Notes: generated by a model not told the origin, from the sequence alone. Positions 21,191-33,103 are shown, counted from the first letter of the stretch. The stretch: DNA of 64,000 nt from Perognathus longimembris pacificus (GCF_023159225.1 NC_063161.1:1390495-1454494), one strand, 5' to 3'. Program-made: numbers and translations.

Positions 21191-22311
21191 ACGGTGCAAA
21201 GGGCTGCCGGAGGCCCCCCTGCTCACAGGCTGGGAGCCCCGGGGGTGGTGGCTGGGCTGGATCCGCCCCAACCAGATGCGAGCAGAGATAGCTGGGGACA
21301 AGTAACCCAACACGGAGAAGGCGCACGGCGGCTGTTGGGGGGAAGGGATGGACTAACGGGGCTGGGAGGGAGGAGGAGGAGAGACTCCCGAGGTCCCAGG
21401 TGCTCCTCCCTTAGCCTCCTTCCTCCCTCGGCCTCCTGCTCCTGGCCTCCCTCCACGGTGGGGCTCGCTCCCCACGAAGGCAGTGGAGGGGCCCCGGGGC
21501 GGGGGGGGGGAGGGGAGGGGGCAGGATGTTTCCAAGGCGAAGACGCCCCATGCAAACAGCCACGCGGGTTCCAGGAGACCCGCTACAAACCGGGCCCCGG
21601 GCTGCAGACGAGGCCCGCGGGAGCGCCCTGCTCTCTGCTGACGCGGTGGAGGAGCCGCCGCGGCCGGCAGGGGCCATCCATGTCTTCCCGGGGACCCGGC
21701 GAGCCGGCCCAGACCCGCCAGTCAAAGGAGGCTTTACCTGCGCTGTAGCCAGCCTGGGGGGGCGGGGATGGGGTCCCCCACGTGTGCGCCGCTCTCTGCC
21801 TGCCCGCGGGCTCCCGTGGGGCCCATCGGCGAGGAAGGGCCGGGCGCCTGTCCGGTTCTTTCCATTGTAGAGTGTGGATGGTGGCAGGAGTGCTCAGGAC
21901 TAAACCGTCGGGAGTTTACTTGACGGCCCTGTTGGTCTCCCGCAGAACCAGCCCCTGTAATCTGGGGGGGGCAGATGGTGGGGGGGTGGACGGGGGAGGG
22001 GAGGGCTCCTCACTGCCCTGGTGACTGCCACTCAACATCCTCACCCCTGGCCTCTGGGCACACGTCCCAAACTCACTTTCATGCCCGTTAGCTGCTGCTA
22101 GAGGGCAGTTAGGCTGGCCATGGGGGGCGGGGGGGGGCGACCCGCCGGGGAGAGAGCTCTGCTTGGCAGGAGGGGCTGTGGGGGCTGCCTGGAGGCGGGG
22201 GCATCAGCTCACAGAGAGGGGAGCGGGAAGGGAGGGCTCGGGTGCCAGAGGCACGGGATGCCGCCCAGAGGCCCGGCTGCACGGCAGGAGATAGCGAGGA
22301 GCTCCTGAGGC

Positions 22312-22600
22312 TGAGGGGCGCCCGGCGTCTCCCCGGCGGGCTGAGGGGCGCCCAGCGTCTCCCCGGCGGGATGAGGGGGGCCCAGCCTCTCCCCGGTGGG
22401 CTGAGGGGGGCCCAGCGTCTCCCCGGTGGGCTGAGGGGGGCCCAGCGTCTCCCCGGTGGGCTGAGGGGGGCACCCAGCGTCTCCCCAGCGGGCTGAGGGG
22501 CACCCAGAATCTCCACTGGGGCTTAGGGGGGCCCAGCATCTATCTGGTGGGCTGAGGGGCGCCCAGAATCTCCACTGGGGGCTGAGGGGGGCCCAGCGTC
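22312..22600. repeat. Minisatellite, 30-bp unit
   Basis: About ten copies are built on GCCCAGCGTCTCCCCGGTGG followed by GCTGAGGGG. Inner copies are nearly perfect at 30 bp; the outer ones carry CAGAATCTCCACTGGGG or ATCTATCTGGTGG variants. All three minus-strand frames stay open because the unit length is a multiple of three and lacks stops. They are not genes. Confidence 0.9.
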
Positions 22601-23002
22601 TGGCGGAGGCTCCCGTGCGGGCGGGCGGGGCCGGGGCTGCAGGCAGCAGGCAGGAAGGGCAAGAGGTTGGAGAGCACGGGCACAGAGGGCGGCAGCCGGG
22701 GGCTGAGCAAGCTGACCGCGGGGGGCTGGCCTGGGAGGAGCCCGGGACAGCCTGGCGAGGGGCTGAGGGGGGACAGGCTGGGGCGCAGCTGGGAGACTGA
22801 GGCACAAGCACCACCTGTGCACAGGACGCTGCAGCCTCTCTAGTCCTTATCCGAGTCCAGTAGCATGGGGTGGGGCTGCAGCCCGCCCTCCAACAGGGCT
22901 GCCACGGCGAGACGCAAGGGACCAGAGGACCATGGAGGCCCTGCCTGACCCCCCGGCCCCCCGAAACAGCGCAGCGGGCGGGGCGCGGAGGGAGGCGGCC
23001 TG

Positions 23003-23074
23003 CTGCCCATGCTGTCCACGCCGCCCACGCTGTCCACGCTGCCCACGCCGCCCACCCTGCCCGCCCTGCCCACG

Positions 23075-23106
<32 letters not shown>

Positions 23107-23535
23107 CACACTACCCACGCTGCCCACCCTGCCCGACCTGCCCACGCTGCCCGCCCTGCCCACGCCGCCCACGCCGCCCACGCTGTCCACCCTGCCCACG
23201 CTGCCCATGCCGCCCACGCTGTCCACCCTGCCCACGCCGCCCCACGCCGCCCACGCCGCCCACGCTGCCCACCCTGCCCACGCTGCCCATGCCGCCCACG
23301 CTGTCCACCCTGCCCACGCTGCCCATGCCGCCCACGCTGTCCACCCTGCCCACGCTGCCCGCCCTGCCCGCCCTGCCCACGCCGCCCACGCCGCCCACGC
23401 CGCCCACACTACCCACGCTGCCCGCCCTGCCCGCCCTGCCCGACCTGCCCACGCTGCCCACCCTGCCCACGCCGCCCACGCCGCCCACGCTGCCCACGCT
23501 GCCCACGCTGCCCACGCTGCCCACGCTGCCCACCG
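23003..23535. repeat. 9-bp tandem repeat array (GCCCACGCT/C)
   Basis: About 58 tandem nonamers of GCCCACGCT, GCCCACGCC, GCCCTGCCC or GTCCACGCT type. Larger periods (for example CTGTCCACCCTGCCCACG blocks near 23190, 23300 and 23340) show segmental duplication inside the array. Predicted Trp-Ala-rich or Pro-rich proteins through it are repeat artefacts. The complementary motif AGCGTGGGC recurs on the plus strand at 46350-46490. Confidence 0.92.
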
Positions 23536-23699
23536 GCCTCTGCTCCTGCATGGGTCCAGGCCCCCCAGCCCCTGCACACAGAACCTGCAGGAGGCCCCAA
23601 GGGAGGCGGGAGCAGGCCTGGGGTCCGTATGAAGAAGACTTCGCTGGCCGTATTGCTCCCAGCATGCCCCAGTCCTGCCTCCCAGCATGCTGTGTGCCC

Positions 23700-24250
23700 A
23701 GCTTGCAGCCCCCCCCCGCCCCCCCCCGCCAGCACTACTTTTCCCAGCATTCATCGGGGTTCTCCACCTGCCGCCCCTTGGTGCTCAGGCTGTGCGGGGC
23801 CCAGCGCCGGAGCCGGGGGGCCTGCGAGGGGTGCCGCACCCTTGTTGCTTTAGGTCAGGCAGCACGATCTGCCCACTAGAAGGCACCTGTGCAGGAGACG
23901 GAGCCCGGGAGCGGGGTGAGGGGAACGGGAGGGGGCGCCGAGCCCCACCCTTCCCGCTGCCCTGTGAGCAGGCTGGGGTGGGCGCCCAACGATGCAGAGA
24001 AGACAAGGAGAGGGAGCCGGGAGCCCTCCCCGCCCCGCGGCCCCGTCCCCGCCACACCAGGGCAGGGGAGGGGGCTTCCCGCCCTGTGCTCCCTCCCCAT
24101 TAGACAAGAAGCCCACCCTAAGAGCCCACCCTGCTCTCAGGGCGCGTCCTGCTCGGGGTGGGGCCGGGGTGCCCCGACCCTCCGGGCCGTGCGTGGCGAA
24201 GTGAACTGAGGTTCCAGGCAAGCGTCTTCCCCGCGTTCCAGCGGGCAGAG
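23700..24250. other. GC-rich intergenic sequence, no gene seen
   Basis: Mixed GC-rich sequence with homopolymeric C runs near 23708-23727. Open frames on both strands overlap and show no recognised domain. Confidence 0.4.
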
Positions 24251-24254
24251 GGCC

Positions 24255-24530
24255 CTGTAGATGTTATTCCTTGAAACTCAGCAAGGATGTATTTAGTTGG
24301 TACCCACCACCGAGAAAAATATGCATATTAAAGAGCCCGTAATTACATAATGAGCACTTACTGTCAACCCCATTTTGCTACCTTGTTCTTTCTGTCCTCT
24401 TTATCTTAAAAAAATCAAAAACAATTTCCATAAACACTAAAATAAATCAAGCACCGAGTGTCGGGTTAATGCAAAATTAAGGGTTTGCTCTGAGCACACA
24501 GATAGGTTTCCAATAAAATATCCTTCTCCC
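24255..24530. other. AT-rich island, candidate conserved non-coding element
   Basis: This is one of the sharpest AT-rich islands. It includes AAAATATGCATATTAAAGAG (an octamer-like ATGCATAT), CCCGTAATTACATAATGAGC (palindromic TAATTA) and CAAAATTAAGGG. It is not tandem, matches no transposon I recognise and has no coding potential. The density of homeodomain and POU-like words is typical of developmental enhancers, but function is inferred only. Confidence 0.42.
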
Positions 24531-25140
24531 TGGTTGTGAGAGACTCACAGACCTTCAGGCGGGTGGTCAGCCTCGGGGGAAGGCAGGGACTGGACGCCCA
24601 GATGAGAAGGGGGCCCTGGAGCGACTCCCTTCCATGTGACCCTGCTCAGGTATCAGATATTGTGGGGGACATTCTGTGACCCCCCGGAAGTGTGTTCTGG
24701 GGGGGACAGGTCAGCATGTATCCCATTGGGTTGCTGAGGAAAGGATGTCTTCCCAACATGCATAGCCTCCTCTTTCCGAATTCCCCCAAACGGACAGGCA
24801 GACACAGAAGGGGTGAATGCACCCCTTGGGCGCCATCCCGCCGCGTTGATGGTCACATGACCCAGGCCTTGCGAGGAGGCCCCGGGCAGCTTTCTCTCTC
24901 ATCCGTTCCTTCCTTCTGCCCAGGACGAGGGTGCCCTGTTGGAGCCGCAGCCGCCACCTTGTACCAGGAGGCAGGCTGGGGCAGCCTGTGCAGAGAGCAG
25001 GCCCCTCCTCCCCGCTGCCCCCGTGGGCCCAGACAGCCGTCTTGGGGTGCTCCCGGGGCGAGCAGAGCCGTCCCACGCCTGCCCTCCTCTCCACCAGGAC
25101 GCCCCTCGGGTGCAGAATAATGAGAGTTTAGCACTCAATC

Positions 25141-25480
25141 TGTTCTTTTTTCGCCTTTTATTATTATTTTTTGCCAGTCCTGCAGCTTGATCCGTGGGCC
25201 TGGGCACTGTCCCTGAGAACTTGAACCCGGGGCTTCACCCGTGCTATGTTCCCAGTCCCTTGGGGTTCGTCCTTTTGCCCCCCGTGGGCAGCATGTCGTC
25301 AGATGTTTACTTCTGAATGCAGGGTTCGAACTTGGGGCTTCACCGTGGCTGTGGGCCAGGCACTCTACCATGTGTGCCCTGACCCGCCCTTCTTGCTTTC
25401 GCTGTCTTTCAGCTAGGGTCTCATTTTGGTTTTCCTAGGCTGGCCTCAGGACCAGAGTCCTCCCACCGTATGCACCACGG
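25141..25480 (-). mobile_element. Two degraded antisense SINE pieces (ID-like/Geo and 7SL-like)
   Basis: TTTTTTGCCAGTCCTGCAGC at the start, and the ID-like antisense block GGGTTCGAACTTGGGGC with GGCCAGGCACTCTACCATG at 25322-25372, correspond to the double ID-like SINE seen intact at 60178. AGGGTCTCATTTTGG and CTAGGCTGGCCTC at 25415-25448 look like an adjoining 7SL-type antisense fragment. Exact borders are uncertain. Confidence 0.6.
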
Positions 25481-26399
25481 GGCTCGGGTGGAAGGCATGG
25501 GCCCCTCCTCCCAGCCGTCGCCGAGGTGAGGTCTCGCTTTCCCGGGCGGCGGTCTGAACCCTCCGCCCCTCAATCCCCGCCCTCCTCGAGCAGTGATTGC
25601 AGACACGAGACTGCGGTGGCGTTATTTTTGACGGCTCGTGGTTTGTGGTATCAACATTTTCCTCCTGTTGGAGACATTCCCCTTTCGTGGTCTGTGCCTG
25701 TTTTCTTTTCTACTCCTCGGGGTGAGTTTGGCCCTCGTGGTGGTCCAGCGGCTCTGTGTCCACCGCCGGGCTCTGCCTGCTCGTCTTGCAGGGCTCTGAC
25801 TGCACGCAGACAAGGATTCTCCTGGCTCTTTTCCCCCTGACGTCGAGTGCTGGGCCCAGGGGGAGGGAGTGGAGCCCAGCTCCGCTCTCGTGTCTCAGCC
25901 CCCCCTCTTCTCGGTTCGGTTCGAATGCAGTGGGATTGTTTGCTTCTCCACAGGACCTTTCTCTAGAGTTGGTGCAATCGGTGCTTTCCATCCGCATTGC
26001 CGGCTTTCCCCACGGCGCCTAGGCAGCCCGCAGGAAACCCGAGGGCCTGGCCTTGCCTGACGGCGGGCGCACGGGTGTCTGGCGAGGGGGCTTCCGCTGC
26101 CGGAGAACAGAGCACTGGACCGTCTGTTCTGGAAGCCTTCCTGAGCGAGGCCAGTGCTGCGCTGTTGTAGTCAGCACCGTCTGTCACCCGTTACCACGAG
26201 CGCCATCCCCGGCCTGCCAGGGAGTGACAGCCACGCAGGGCCCCTGCTCTCCCGGCGCCAGGCCGGGTGGGGCCGTCAGAGCAAGCAGGGCACGGCACTG
26301 AAGGGGCCCCGGCAGGTGGATCCAGGGCCAGGGCCCGGGGGCTCTGCGTAGACCTCCCGGCTCACTGGCCCACCCGCGTGTCACGGGACGGCGGTGCGT

Positions 26400-27110
26400 C
26401 GTGGAGTGTGCGAGCAGCACGTGAGCCGAGCCACACGCCGGGGCCTCGGGGATCCCCTGACCGCACCCCACCAGAGCCTGCGTGTGCCGCACCGAACGCG
26501 GACGCCGCCCGCCGCCCGCCTGGGACGCGCCGGCTCTGCCCCCCACTCGCGCCCGTCCGCACGCCCGGCTCAGCCGCAGCCCCGTGATGGCTGCCGGGAC
26601 CGCGGTGGCAGCCAGAGGACGGGCAGAGCTCCGGAGTGGGGGGCAGAGCGACGGGGAAGGAGGCCGGGCCTCCCGCCCGCTGCGAGCCTCTCCCCAGGGT
26701 CCTGTAGACACCTGCCCCCCCCCCCCAATCTGTTCAACCCCAGCCCAGGGCGCTCTCCACGGCCAGCTGCTTTCTCCTCCCCCTCCTCCGCTGGCCCCAC
26801 CCCCCTGCTCTCCCCTCCCCCTGCCCCTCCCCCGGTCATCCCTCCCCTCGTGCTTCTCCACCTTCTCCTCCTCATCCTGCTTCTCTCATACTTGTTCTCT
26901 TCCTCCTCCGCTTCCTCCTCTTGCTCTTCCTGGCCTTTGTCCCCTTCTTCCCCTCCCTCCTCTTCCTCCTCCGGCTCCGCCCAGGGCAGAGTGAAGTCAG
27001 TTTACCCAGGGCTCCGCTCCATCTGGTCTTCCCCTTCCCTGCCGCTCCCCCGGCTCAGGCACCCGACCTGGGGCTCTCCTCTCTGGGTCCCCCCCAGCCC
27101 CGGCCCCACC
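26400..27110. other. CpG- and CT-rich block without a recognised gene
   Basis: CpG-dense from 26400 to 26640, then a long C/T-rich tract (26750-26990, TCCTCC and CTTCTCC words). Frames of up to 381 codons pass through it but encode low-complexity Pro/Ser/Leu stretches and overlap on both strands. Confidence 0.4.
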
Positions 27111-27465
27111 CGCTCGGCTCTCCTCTCCTCTGGGTCACCCCCCCCCCGCCCTCTTGGCTCTCCTCTCCGGGTCACACCCCCCCCCCCGCCCGCTCGGCTC
27201 TCCTCTCCAGGTCACCCCCCCCCCCCGCCCTCTTGGCTCTCCTCTCTGGGTCACAACCCCCCCCCCCCACCCTCTTGGCTCTCCTTTCCGGGTCACAACC
27301 CCCCCCCCTGCCCTCTTGGCTCTCCTCTCCGGGTCACACCCCCCCCCCGCCCTCTTGGCTCTCCTCTCCTCCGGGCCACCCCCACCCCCCGCCCCCGCCC
27401 GCTCAGCTCTCCTCTCCGGGTCACACACCCCCCCCGCCCGCTCGGCTCTCCTCCCTCCCCGTGGG
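27110..27465. repeat. Minisatellite with poly(C) spacer
   Basis: About nine units combine CTCTTGGCTCTCCTCTCCGG with GTCACA and a C-run of variable length (7-10). Unit length varies because of the C-run, giving about 36-45 bp. The variable C-runs will be error-prone in sequencing. Confidence 0.88.
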
Positions 27466-27529
27466 CCCCAGACACCCGGAGCCCTGCCTCAGGCGGTCTC
27501 CCCAGGAGCCTGCGGAACGGGGCTCACCT

Positions 27530-27725
27530 GGCCTCCTAATTCATCTTCATTTTGATTTAAATTAAACCTCGAGCTCCTAATCCCAGGCTGAAGAAGCCCG
27601 CAGCACCCTGGGCCTCCGGGCCGCACCCCGGGACCCGCGCAGGGGCTAAAAATAGGTGCGGCGGGCGCGGCCCACCGAGGGCTTTCTGTTTAATATTGCA
27701 CGGGGCTTTCCACGTCAAGTCTAAC
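27530..27725. other. AT-rich island with MEF2-like site, candidate regulatory element
   Basis: It contains TCATTTTGATTTAAATTAAAC near 27548, a CTAAAAATAG word near 27646 (consensus-like MEF2 site) and GTTTAATATTGCACGGGGC near 27688. It is flanked by CpG-rich DNA on both sides. No repeat or exon recognised; regulatory function is inferred from motifs only. Confidence 0.38.
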
Positions 27726-28245
27726 TACGAAGTGGAGCCCAGGGACCACACGGGAAGCCACGGCCGCGGGAGGGAGGCGGGCAGGCGGTCTGCCCCGCGG
27801 GGGCCGTGGGAATCCCGGCCCCCTCCCTCCCTGGACACGGGACGGCCGTGGTCCGCACCCCCTCCCCCCCGCAGTGCACAGGACCTGAGCCGCTGAGCTC
27901 GGCCGGGCCCCCCAGGGGCTGGCGCTCCTTCCACCCTGTTGTCGGGGCGCCCGGGGGCTTCACGCGGGGGGCCCGGGGGGTTGTGCAGCCGATGAGGTGC
28001 AGACTGAGGGCTCCGCACTTGGGGGCGGCCTGGCCCGGGGGCCCCGCAGCTGGGACGCGGCCTCGGGCTGCCCTGGCCTGCACCTTGCGGCCGCTCTGGG
28101 GTTCCTGCCCGCACCCCTTCTGTCCCCAGGACCCCGCCTTCTCAATCTGGCAGCCCCGCCCTCCAGGGCCTGGGCTGGGCTCGCCCCTGCGGCGGGCACA
28201 GCCGTGAGGCGAGTGGCGTGTGCCAGGCCGGGGCGTGCTCAGCTA
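27725..28245. other. CpG-rich sequence, no gene seen
   Basis: High CpG content, no tandem structure, no recognised domain in any frame. Confidence 0.35.
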
Positions 28246-28410
28246 GGTCCACACGCGCACGCACGCATGCCCAATCATACACTCACGTTGAAGTAGATAC
28301 ACACATGCACACACACGCTAAAGCACATGTGCGCGTGCACGTTCACGTGTGTACACGCGTGCATACGCGTGCTCAGGTGTGTGCACGCACGCACACGAGC
28401 ATCCGGTGCC
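28245..28410. repeat. Alternating purine-pyrimidine CA/CG-rich tract
   Basis: Imperfect ACACGCACGCATGC and GTGCGCGTGCACG words over 160 bp. Such alternating sequence can adopt left-handed Z-DNA. Similar tracts recur at 34620-34935, 37735-37930, 50195-50360 and 61470-61580. Confidence 0.75.
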
Positions 28411-28869
28411 TTCATCTACGCAGTGCGCATTTCGGGAACTGGACCGGAGACTTTGCCCACAGCTGGTGCCCGCCCGAGCACTTGGAGAAGAGCCACGGTC
28501 ACGCGCACAGGGAAAGCTGCTGGGTTTTCACACTCTCCCGCTAGGGATTGCACACATCCTAACACAACGGGACGTTCAAGGGTAGTCACGTGCAAAGGAA
28601 ATTCTAAATAGTCATGCTCTTTCAGAACAACAACACATTGCTCAACATGGAAAATGTAAGCTTGTTTTTTTCAAAAGCAGCCACACACGGAATAATTAAA
28701 CCATCAGGCCCGGGTCCTACCAGAAGAAAAACAGCAACAAAGCATGCCGGTGAGCCCACAGGAAGGCCTGACAAAGTAGAGGATAACCGTCGACCTGCAG
28801 GGGAACTGACACTGCACAAACTATGCTAAGCATCACCAGGGGGGTGGCCAGCCCTCCTGCCCCCACCAT

Positions 28870-29622
28870 GGGGCAGTCCGGCCTGGGAGGGGCAGTCCCA
28901 GCCTGGGAGGGGCAGTCCCGGCCTGTGAGGGGCAGTCCCGGCCTCTGAGGGGCAGTCCCGGCCTGTGAGGGGCAGTCCCGGGCTCTGAGGGGCAGTCCCG
29001 GGCTCTGAGGGGCAGTCCCGGCCTGTGAGGGGCAGTCCAGGCCTGTGGGGGCAGTCCAGGCCTGTGAGGGGCAGTCCAGGCCTGTGTGGGGCAGTCCCGG
29101 CCTGTGTGGGGCAGTCCCGGCCTGTGAGGGGCAGTCCCGGGCTCTGAGGGGCAGTCCAGGCCTGTGAGGGGCAGTCCCGGCCTCTGAGGGGCAGTCCCGG
29201 CCTGTGAGGGGCAGTCCAGGCCTGTGAGGGGCAGTCCAGGCCTGGGAGGGGCAGTCCCGGCCTGTGAGGGGCAGTCCCGGCCTGTGAGGGGCAGTCCCGG
29301 CATGTGTGGGGCAGTCCAGGCCTCTGAGGGGCAGTCCCGGCCTGTGAGGGGCAGTCCCGGCCTCTGAGGGGCAGTCCTGGCCTGTGAGGGGCAGTCCCGG
29401 CCTGTGTGGGGCAGTCCCGGCCTGTGTGGGGCAGTCCCGGCCTCTGAGGGGCAGTCTCGGCCTGTGAGGGGCAGTCCCGGCCTCTGAGGGGCAGTCCAGG
29501 CCTGTGGGGGGCAGTCCCGGCCTCTGAGGGGCAGTCCCGGCCTGTGAGGGGCAGTCCCGGCCTCTGAGGGGCAGTCCAGGCCTGTGGGGGGCAGTCCCGG
29601 CCTGTGAGGGGCAGTCGCGGCC
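28870..29622. repeat. 20-bp minisatellite, about 37 copies
   Basis: The unit is CCTGTGAGGGGCAGTCCCGG, strictly 20 bp with one 19-bp exception near 29046. A few positions vary repeatedly: CTGTGAG/CTCTGAG/CTGTGTG/CTGGGAG and CCCGG/CCAGG. This gives a readable variant map. The long minus-strand Asp-Cys-Pro-rich frames are repeat artefacts. Confidence 0.95.
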
Positions 29623-30560
29623 GGCTTGGCCTTCCTGATGCTGAGCGGAGCCCCAGTGGTGAACTGGCCACCTCCGGTGCTGGGGAGTCCGTAAAGACGG
29701 AATAGAATGTGTATTTTTGCACTTGCTGGGGTTCGATCCCCACCCCGAGTCCCGATGCTGTGTGAGCCGGCAGGGCCTGCTCGCTTGCCTTCGCAGTGGT
29801 CACCTTGTGTGCACCGCTTCCTCCGGGCCCCAGCACTGTGATCTGAGTCAGGACCACGGACCGGCTGGGGAGCGAGGGGAGGGCGCTCGGGGGGCCCCTG
29901 GCGGGGGCCGGGCGGGGGGGCACACTGGAGCGCCTGACTTCTGGATTGGGGAAGTCGAGTTGGACCCCAGCCCCGCCTGCCCGCGGCGGAAGTGCCGTGC
30001 GGAAGGAGGTCCGCGGCTCGGGGCCGGGACCCCGGGCCCAGGCACCCCGGGGGGCATTCGGTGTGTGGAACCGGTGTCCACACTGAGACCCGGAGGCAGG
30101 CGGCTGTGTTCAGGGCCTCGCTGGACTGGCCAGGGGGCCTGGGCGGAGGAGGCTCTGTGCTCTGTCCTCTGCTCCGGGAGGCCGCTGCCAGGGGCCCCCC
30201 AGGACCCCCCCACCCCCGGGGGCAGGAATGCCTGGGGGGGGAGGCGGAGGGTCCCGGGGTCCTGTTTGGGGCTCCTCCACCCCCCCGGCAGCCCCTGGCT
30301 TTCGGCACTCTGTCAGGGGCTGGATGGGTACTCACTGGGGAGGCGGCGGGAGACTCAGTCTGGGCCCCCGTGGACCGGGCTGGGGACAGTGGCCAGGGGT
30401 CACTCCCATTTCCAGGACGCCTGGCCCGCGCTTGGCTTGATGGAAGGACCCAGGGCTTCTACCGCAGAAAGACACGGAGGCCTTCGCCAAGAAAGGGCGG
30501 GGGGGTGGGGGGGGGCGGCTGCTTCTTTTCCAGATAGAAATCTCAGTGGTGAACACCTCG
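29622..30560. other. GC-rich intergenic sequence, no gene seen
   Basis: A short piece near 29705-29760 (TTGCACTTGCTGGGGTTCGATCCC) looks like a tRNA/SINE remnant but is too short to assign. Frames elsewhere are composition-driven. Confidence 0.35.
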
Positions 30561-30569
30561 TACCCCAAG

Positions 30570-31060
30570 GCCCTGCTGACTTCCTGATTAGAGGAATCAT
30601 AAACCGCCCGTTTATCTGCCCATCTTCTCTGCTTGCGTTTCCCGCGGATCCCACGCCTTTGACAAACGGGAAGGGAACGAAGCTGCTCTAATCTCCCGGA
30701 ATGGAGGAGATAAAAGATTCACCCTGTTTACTTGGGATTAGAGAGGGGCCCTGACCTTGAGTCGGGAGTCATTGTTTTCTGAGTCCACTTTCAATTGAAA
30801 ACATCGAGCCCTGAAAATGCAGCCAAGTACAGACAATGCAAGGCACAATGAGAACCCGGGTAAATCGGGAGCCAGCTTTATGAAGAGGAGATAATGAATT
30901 TCCAGATGTTATTGCATCCTGAGACCCGGTCCCAGGCAGCCCTGTCTGCGAGGCTCCCAGACAATGCATACCTGAGCAATAATTACATGTTCCCTAGGCT
31001 AATTATTCTGTGAATAAAATCAAACAAGATCAGGTAATCGAGCCACAGACATCCTGTCCC
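30570..31060. other. Cluster of AT-rich islands, candidate conserved non-coding elements
   Basis: Three patches stand out: CTGATTAGAGGAATCATAAA near 30585, GAGGAGATAAAAGATTCACC near 30704, and GAGCAATAATTACATGTTCC with CTAATTATTCTGTGAATAAA near 30972-31018. They form one of the longest non-repetitive, low-CpG stretches in the window. No transposon or coding signal. Regulatory function is an inference. Confidence 0.42.
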
Positions 31061-31663
31061 GACACTTAGCGGGAGGCCATGGCGAGCTGGGGATGTCCCA
31101 GAATGCCCTGTGCCTGGGGCTTGCCCTGCTCACACACACACCTGGGGCTCTGACTGGCTTGGTTTTAGAGGTGAAGGGTCACCCCTGGGTAGGGGGAGGG
31201 GGGGCAGCCCTTCCTTCCTCTGCAGGTGACCAAGCAGGGCGGGTCCGTCCGGCAGGCTCACCTGTGAAATGGCCAAGTGTGGCCAGCCTGGCATGGGGGA
31301 GGGCTGGGGAGGACGTCCCCACCCCCGAGGCCCGAGGCCCACACGGGAGAGGTCCCCGTGCGGCGTGGGGTGCCCAGGCCCGTTTCCCCTGCCGGTCAGA
31401 GGCCCGGGACCAGGCCCCGCCCTGGCCCCCGGCCCAGAAGGGGCTGCTAGTGGGTGGGCGGGCATCCACGCTGCCGGAGCTGATGCGGACGGGCTCGGGA
31501 GAGGGGAGGGCGGCCGGGCTGTTTGGAATGGCGGTCCGGCAGGGGAAGGCTCCACGTCCCGTCTTTCCTCCGCCCCGCCCACACTGGGGCTCCAGGGACA
31601 CGGTGCTCAGAGCCCAGGAGGAAGCTGGGGCACCCGGGACCCACAGGCGACAGCCACGTCTCT

Positions 31664-31713
31664 GAGCCAGCCTTGAGGACCCCGCTCTGAGCCAGCCTTG
31701 AGGACCCCGCCAG
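31664..31713. repeat. Perfect 25-bp tandem duplication
   Basis: The 25-bp word beginning CTGAGCCAGCCTTGAGGACC occurs twice in a row without differences, suggesting a recent slippage or break-repair event. Confidence 0.8.
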
Positions 31714-31927
31714 TCCAGAACGGAGGAGGGCCCCACGCCCCAGAGCCAAGCGAGGAGCTCCGCAGGGCCTGGCAGAACCTTCCAGAAGGGTGCTCTGTTC
31801 CTGCTGCGTGGGACGCACGCACTGGGACGGGTTCTACTTTCGGGTGGTCTGACGCGTGTGCTCATCCTGACTTCCGTCCCAAAGCTGCCAGCCACGGCGG
31901 CTCGCGCGCCGCTCTGCCCGGCGGAGA

Positions 31928-32043
31928 CCCCAAGGGGAGCCCGCGGGCATCGCCGGTGCCGGGTGGTCCCTGGCCCCGCGGGCATCGCCGGTGCCGGGTG
32001 GTCCCTGGCCCCGCGGGCATCGCCGGTGCTGGGTGGTCCCTGC
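31928..32043. repeat. 36-bp tandem repeat, three copies
   Basis: Three copies are built on GCGGGCATCGCCGGTGCCGG and GTGGTCCCTGGCCCC, nearly identical. CpG-rich. Confidence 0.85.
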
Positions 32044-32698
32044 CCCCACAGGCAGCCGGGGCAGCAGGCTGCTCTAAAGGCGGGGCGGGGCAGGGCGGGG
32101 CCGGGCGAGCGGGCGGGGCGGGGCGGGGCACGCAAGGCCATTCCGAGAAGGATCAACACGAGAGAACTACCGCATGTCCTCACATGTGTGCATGAACGAA
32201 GCCCACCATTTTGTACAGTTAATATACACTCATAAGGTGGTGGTAGACCTGGGCCGTGGGATCTCCATTACAACCGCCCAACTCTGCCTGCCACCGGAGG
32301 GGCAGGGAGCCCCAGACAGTCATCAGGTAGCGGGGCGTGTCTGTGCCCCGGGAAATCTTTATTTACAACCCCAAACAGGCGTGCGGCTTGGCGTCAGGGC
32401 TGTCCGTCCTGGTCGGGTTTGGCTTCTGGAGCAGAGGCTGTCCCGTCTGCGCCCAGCCCCCGCAGATAGGTCCCAGTGCTCTGGACCGCCAGGCGAGTCC
32501 GCTGGCCCCGATGGAAACACCGGGGCGGACGGCTGGGTTAATCCCCAGCAAGCGTGGGAACGGCACCCTCGGTGAATTCACCACGACACTGAGAAGTGAG
32601 GAAGCTGACCAAGGCAAGATCCGGACACGGCCTGCCCCGGCCCCTTGCGACCAAGCCGCACCGGAGTCACCCCATCGAACCTGAGTTCCAGAACCTTC

Positions 32699-33103
32699 TC
32701 ATCTTGGCCACAGCCCCTCATAGCTCTTTATCCTTGGGCTACTTTCTTCGCTCCTCTGAAATCTGTCTTTGCATCTTGCTTTCACGGAGTTGCTTCTTGA
32801 GCTCTGGCAAATAGTATTGCAAGAAGGCAAAACTCCGTGGCGAATCCGGTTGTGAGGAAACGGAGACGCCATGCTTTGAGAGGTCGAGTTGGGAGTCTCC
32901 ACGGGAAAGCCAGCGTCTGCAGGTGGATTCCTGTCACAGCGACCGGCAGCTCCCCCTCGAGTACACTTGACACTGTGAGAAAACAGAGAGAGCCGAGGAA
33001 AACAACCCCAACAGTGATCCAACCATGGAGAGGTGAGCCTGGAGGAGAGCCAGGGCACACGAGGAAGGAGAGAGCGGGGCGCGATGGCGCCTGAGCTGGG
33101 CAA
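32699..33103 (-). other. Unassigned open region, possible exon or pseudogene remnant
   Basis: A 134-codon frame occurs in sequence of only moderate GC, which makes it less trivially open than its neighbours. A second phase in the same place contains QYYLPELKKQLRESKMQRQ, which reads like a charged amphipathic helix and ends in a stop after EERRK. A pyrimidine tract and CAG (minus strand, near 32970) resemble a splice acceptor. The two phases disagree and I recognise no protein family, so this may be chance or an old processed pseudogene. Confidence 0.2.

Noticed and set aside
28870..29622. CRISPR-like array of direct repeats
   Set aside because: Units are contiguous with no unique spacers, and the host is a vertebrate. 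The same holds for every other array in the window.
28826..30335. Long Asp-Cys-Pro/Gly-rich frames on the minus strand
   Set aside because: They are translations of the 20-bp minisatellite.
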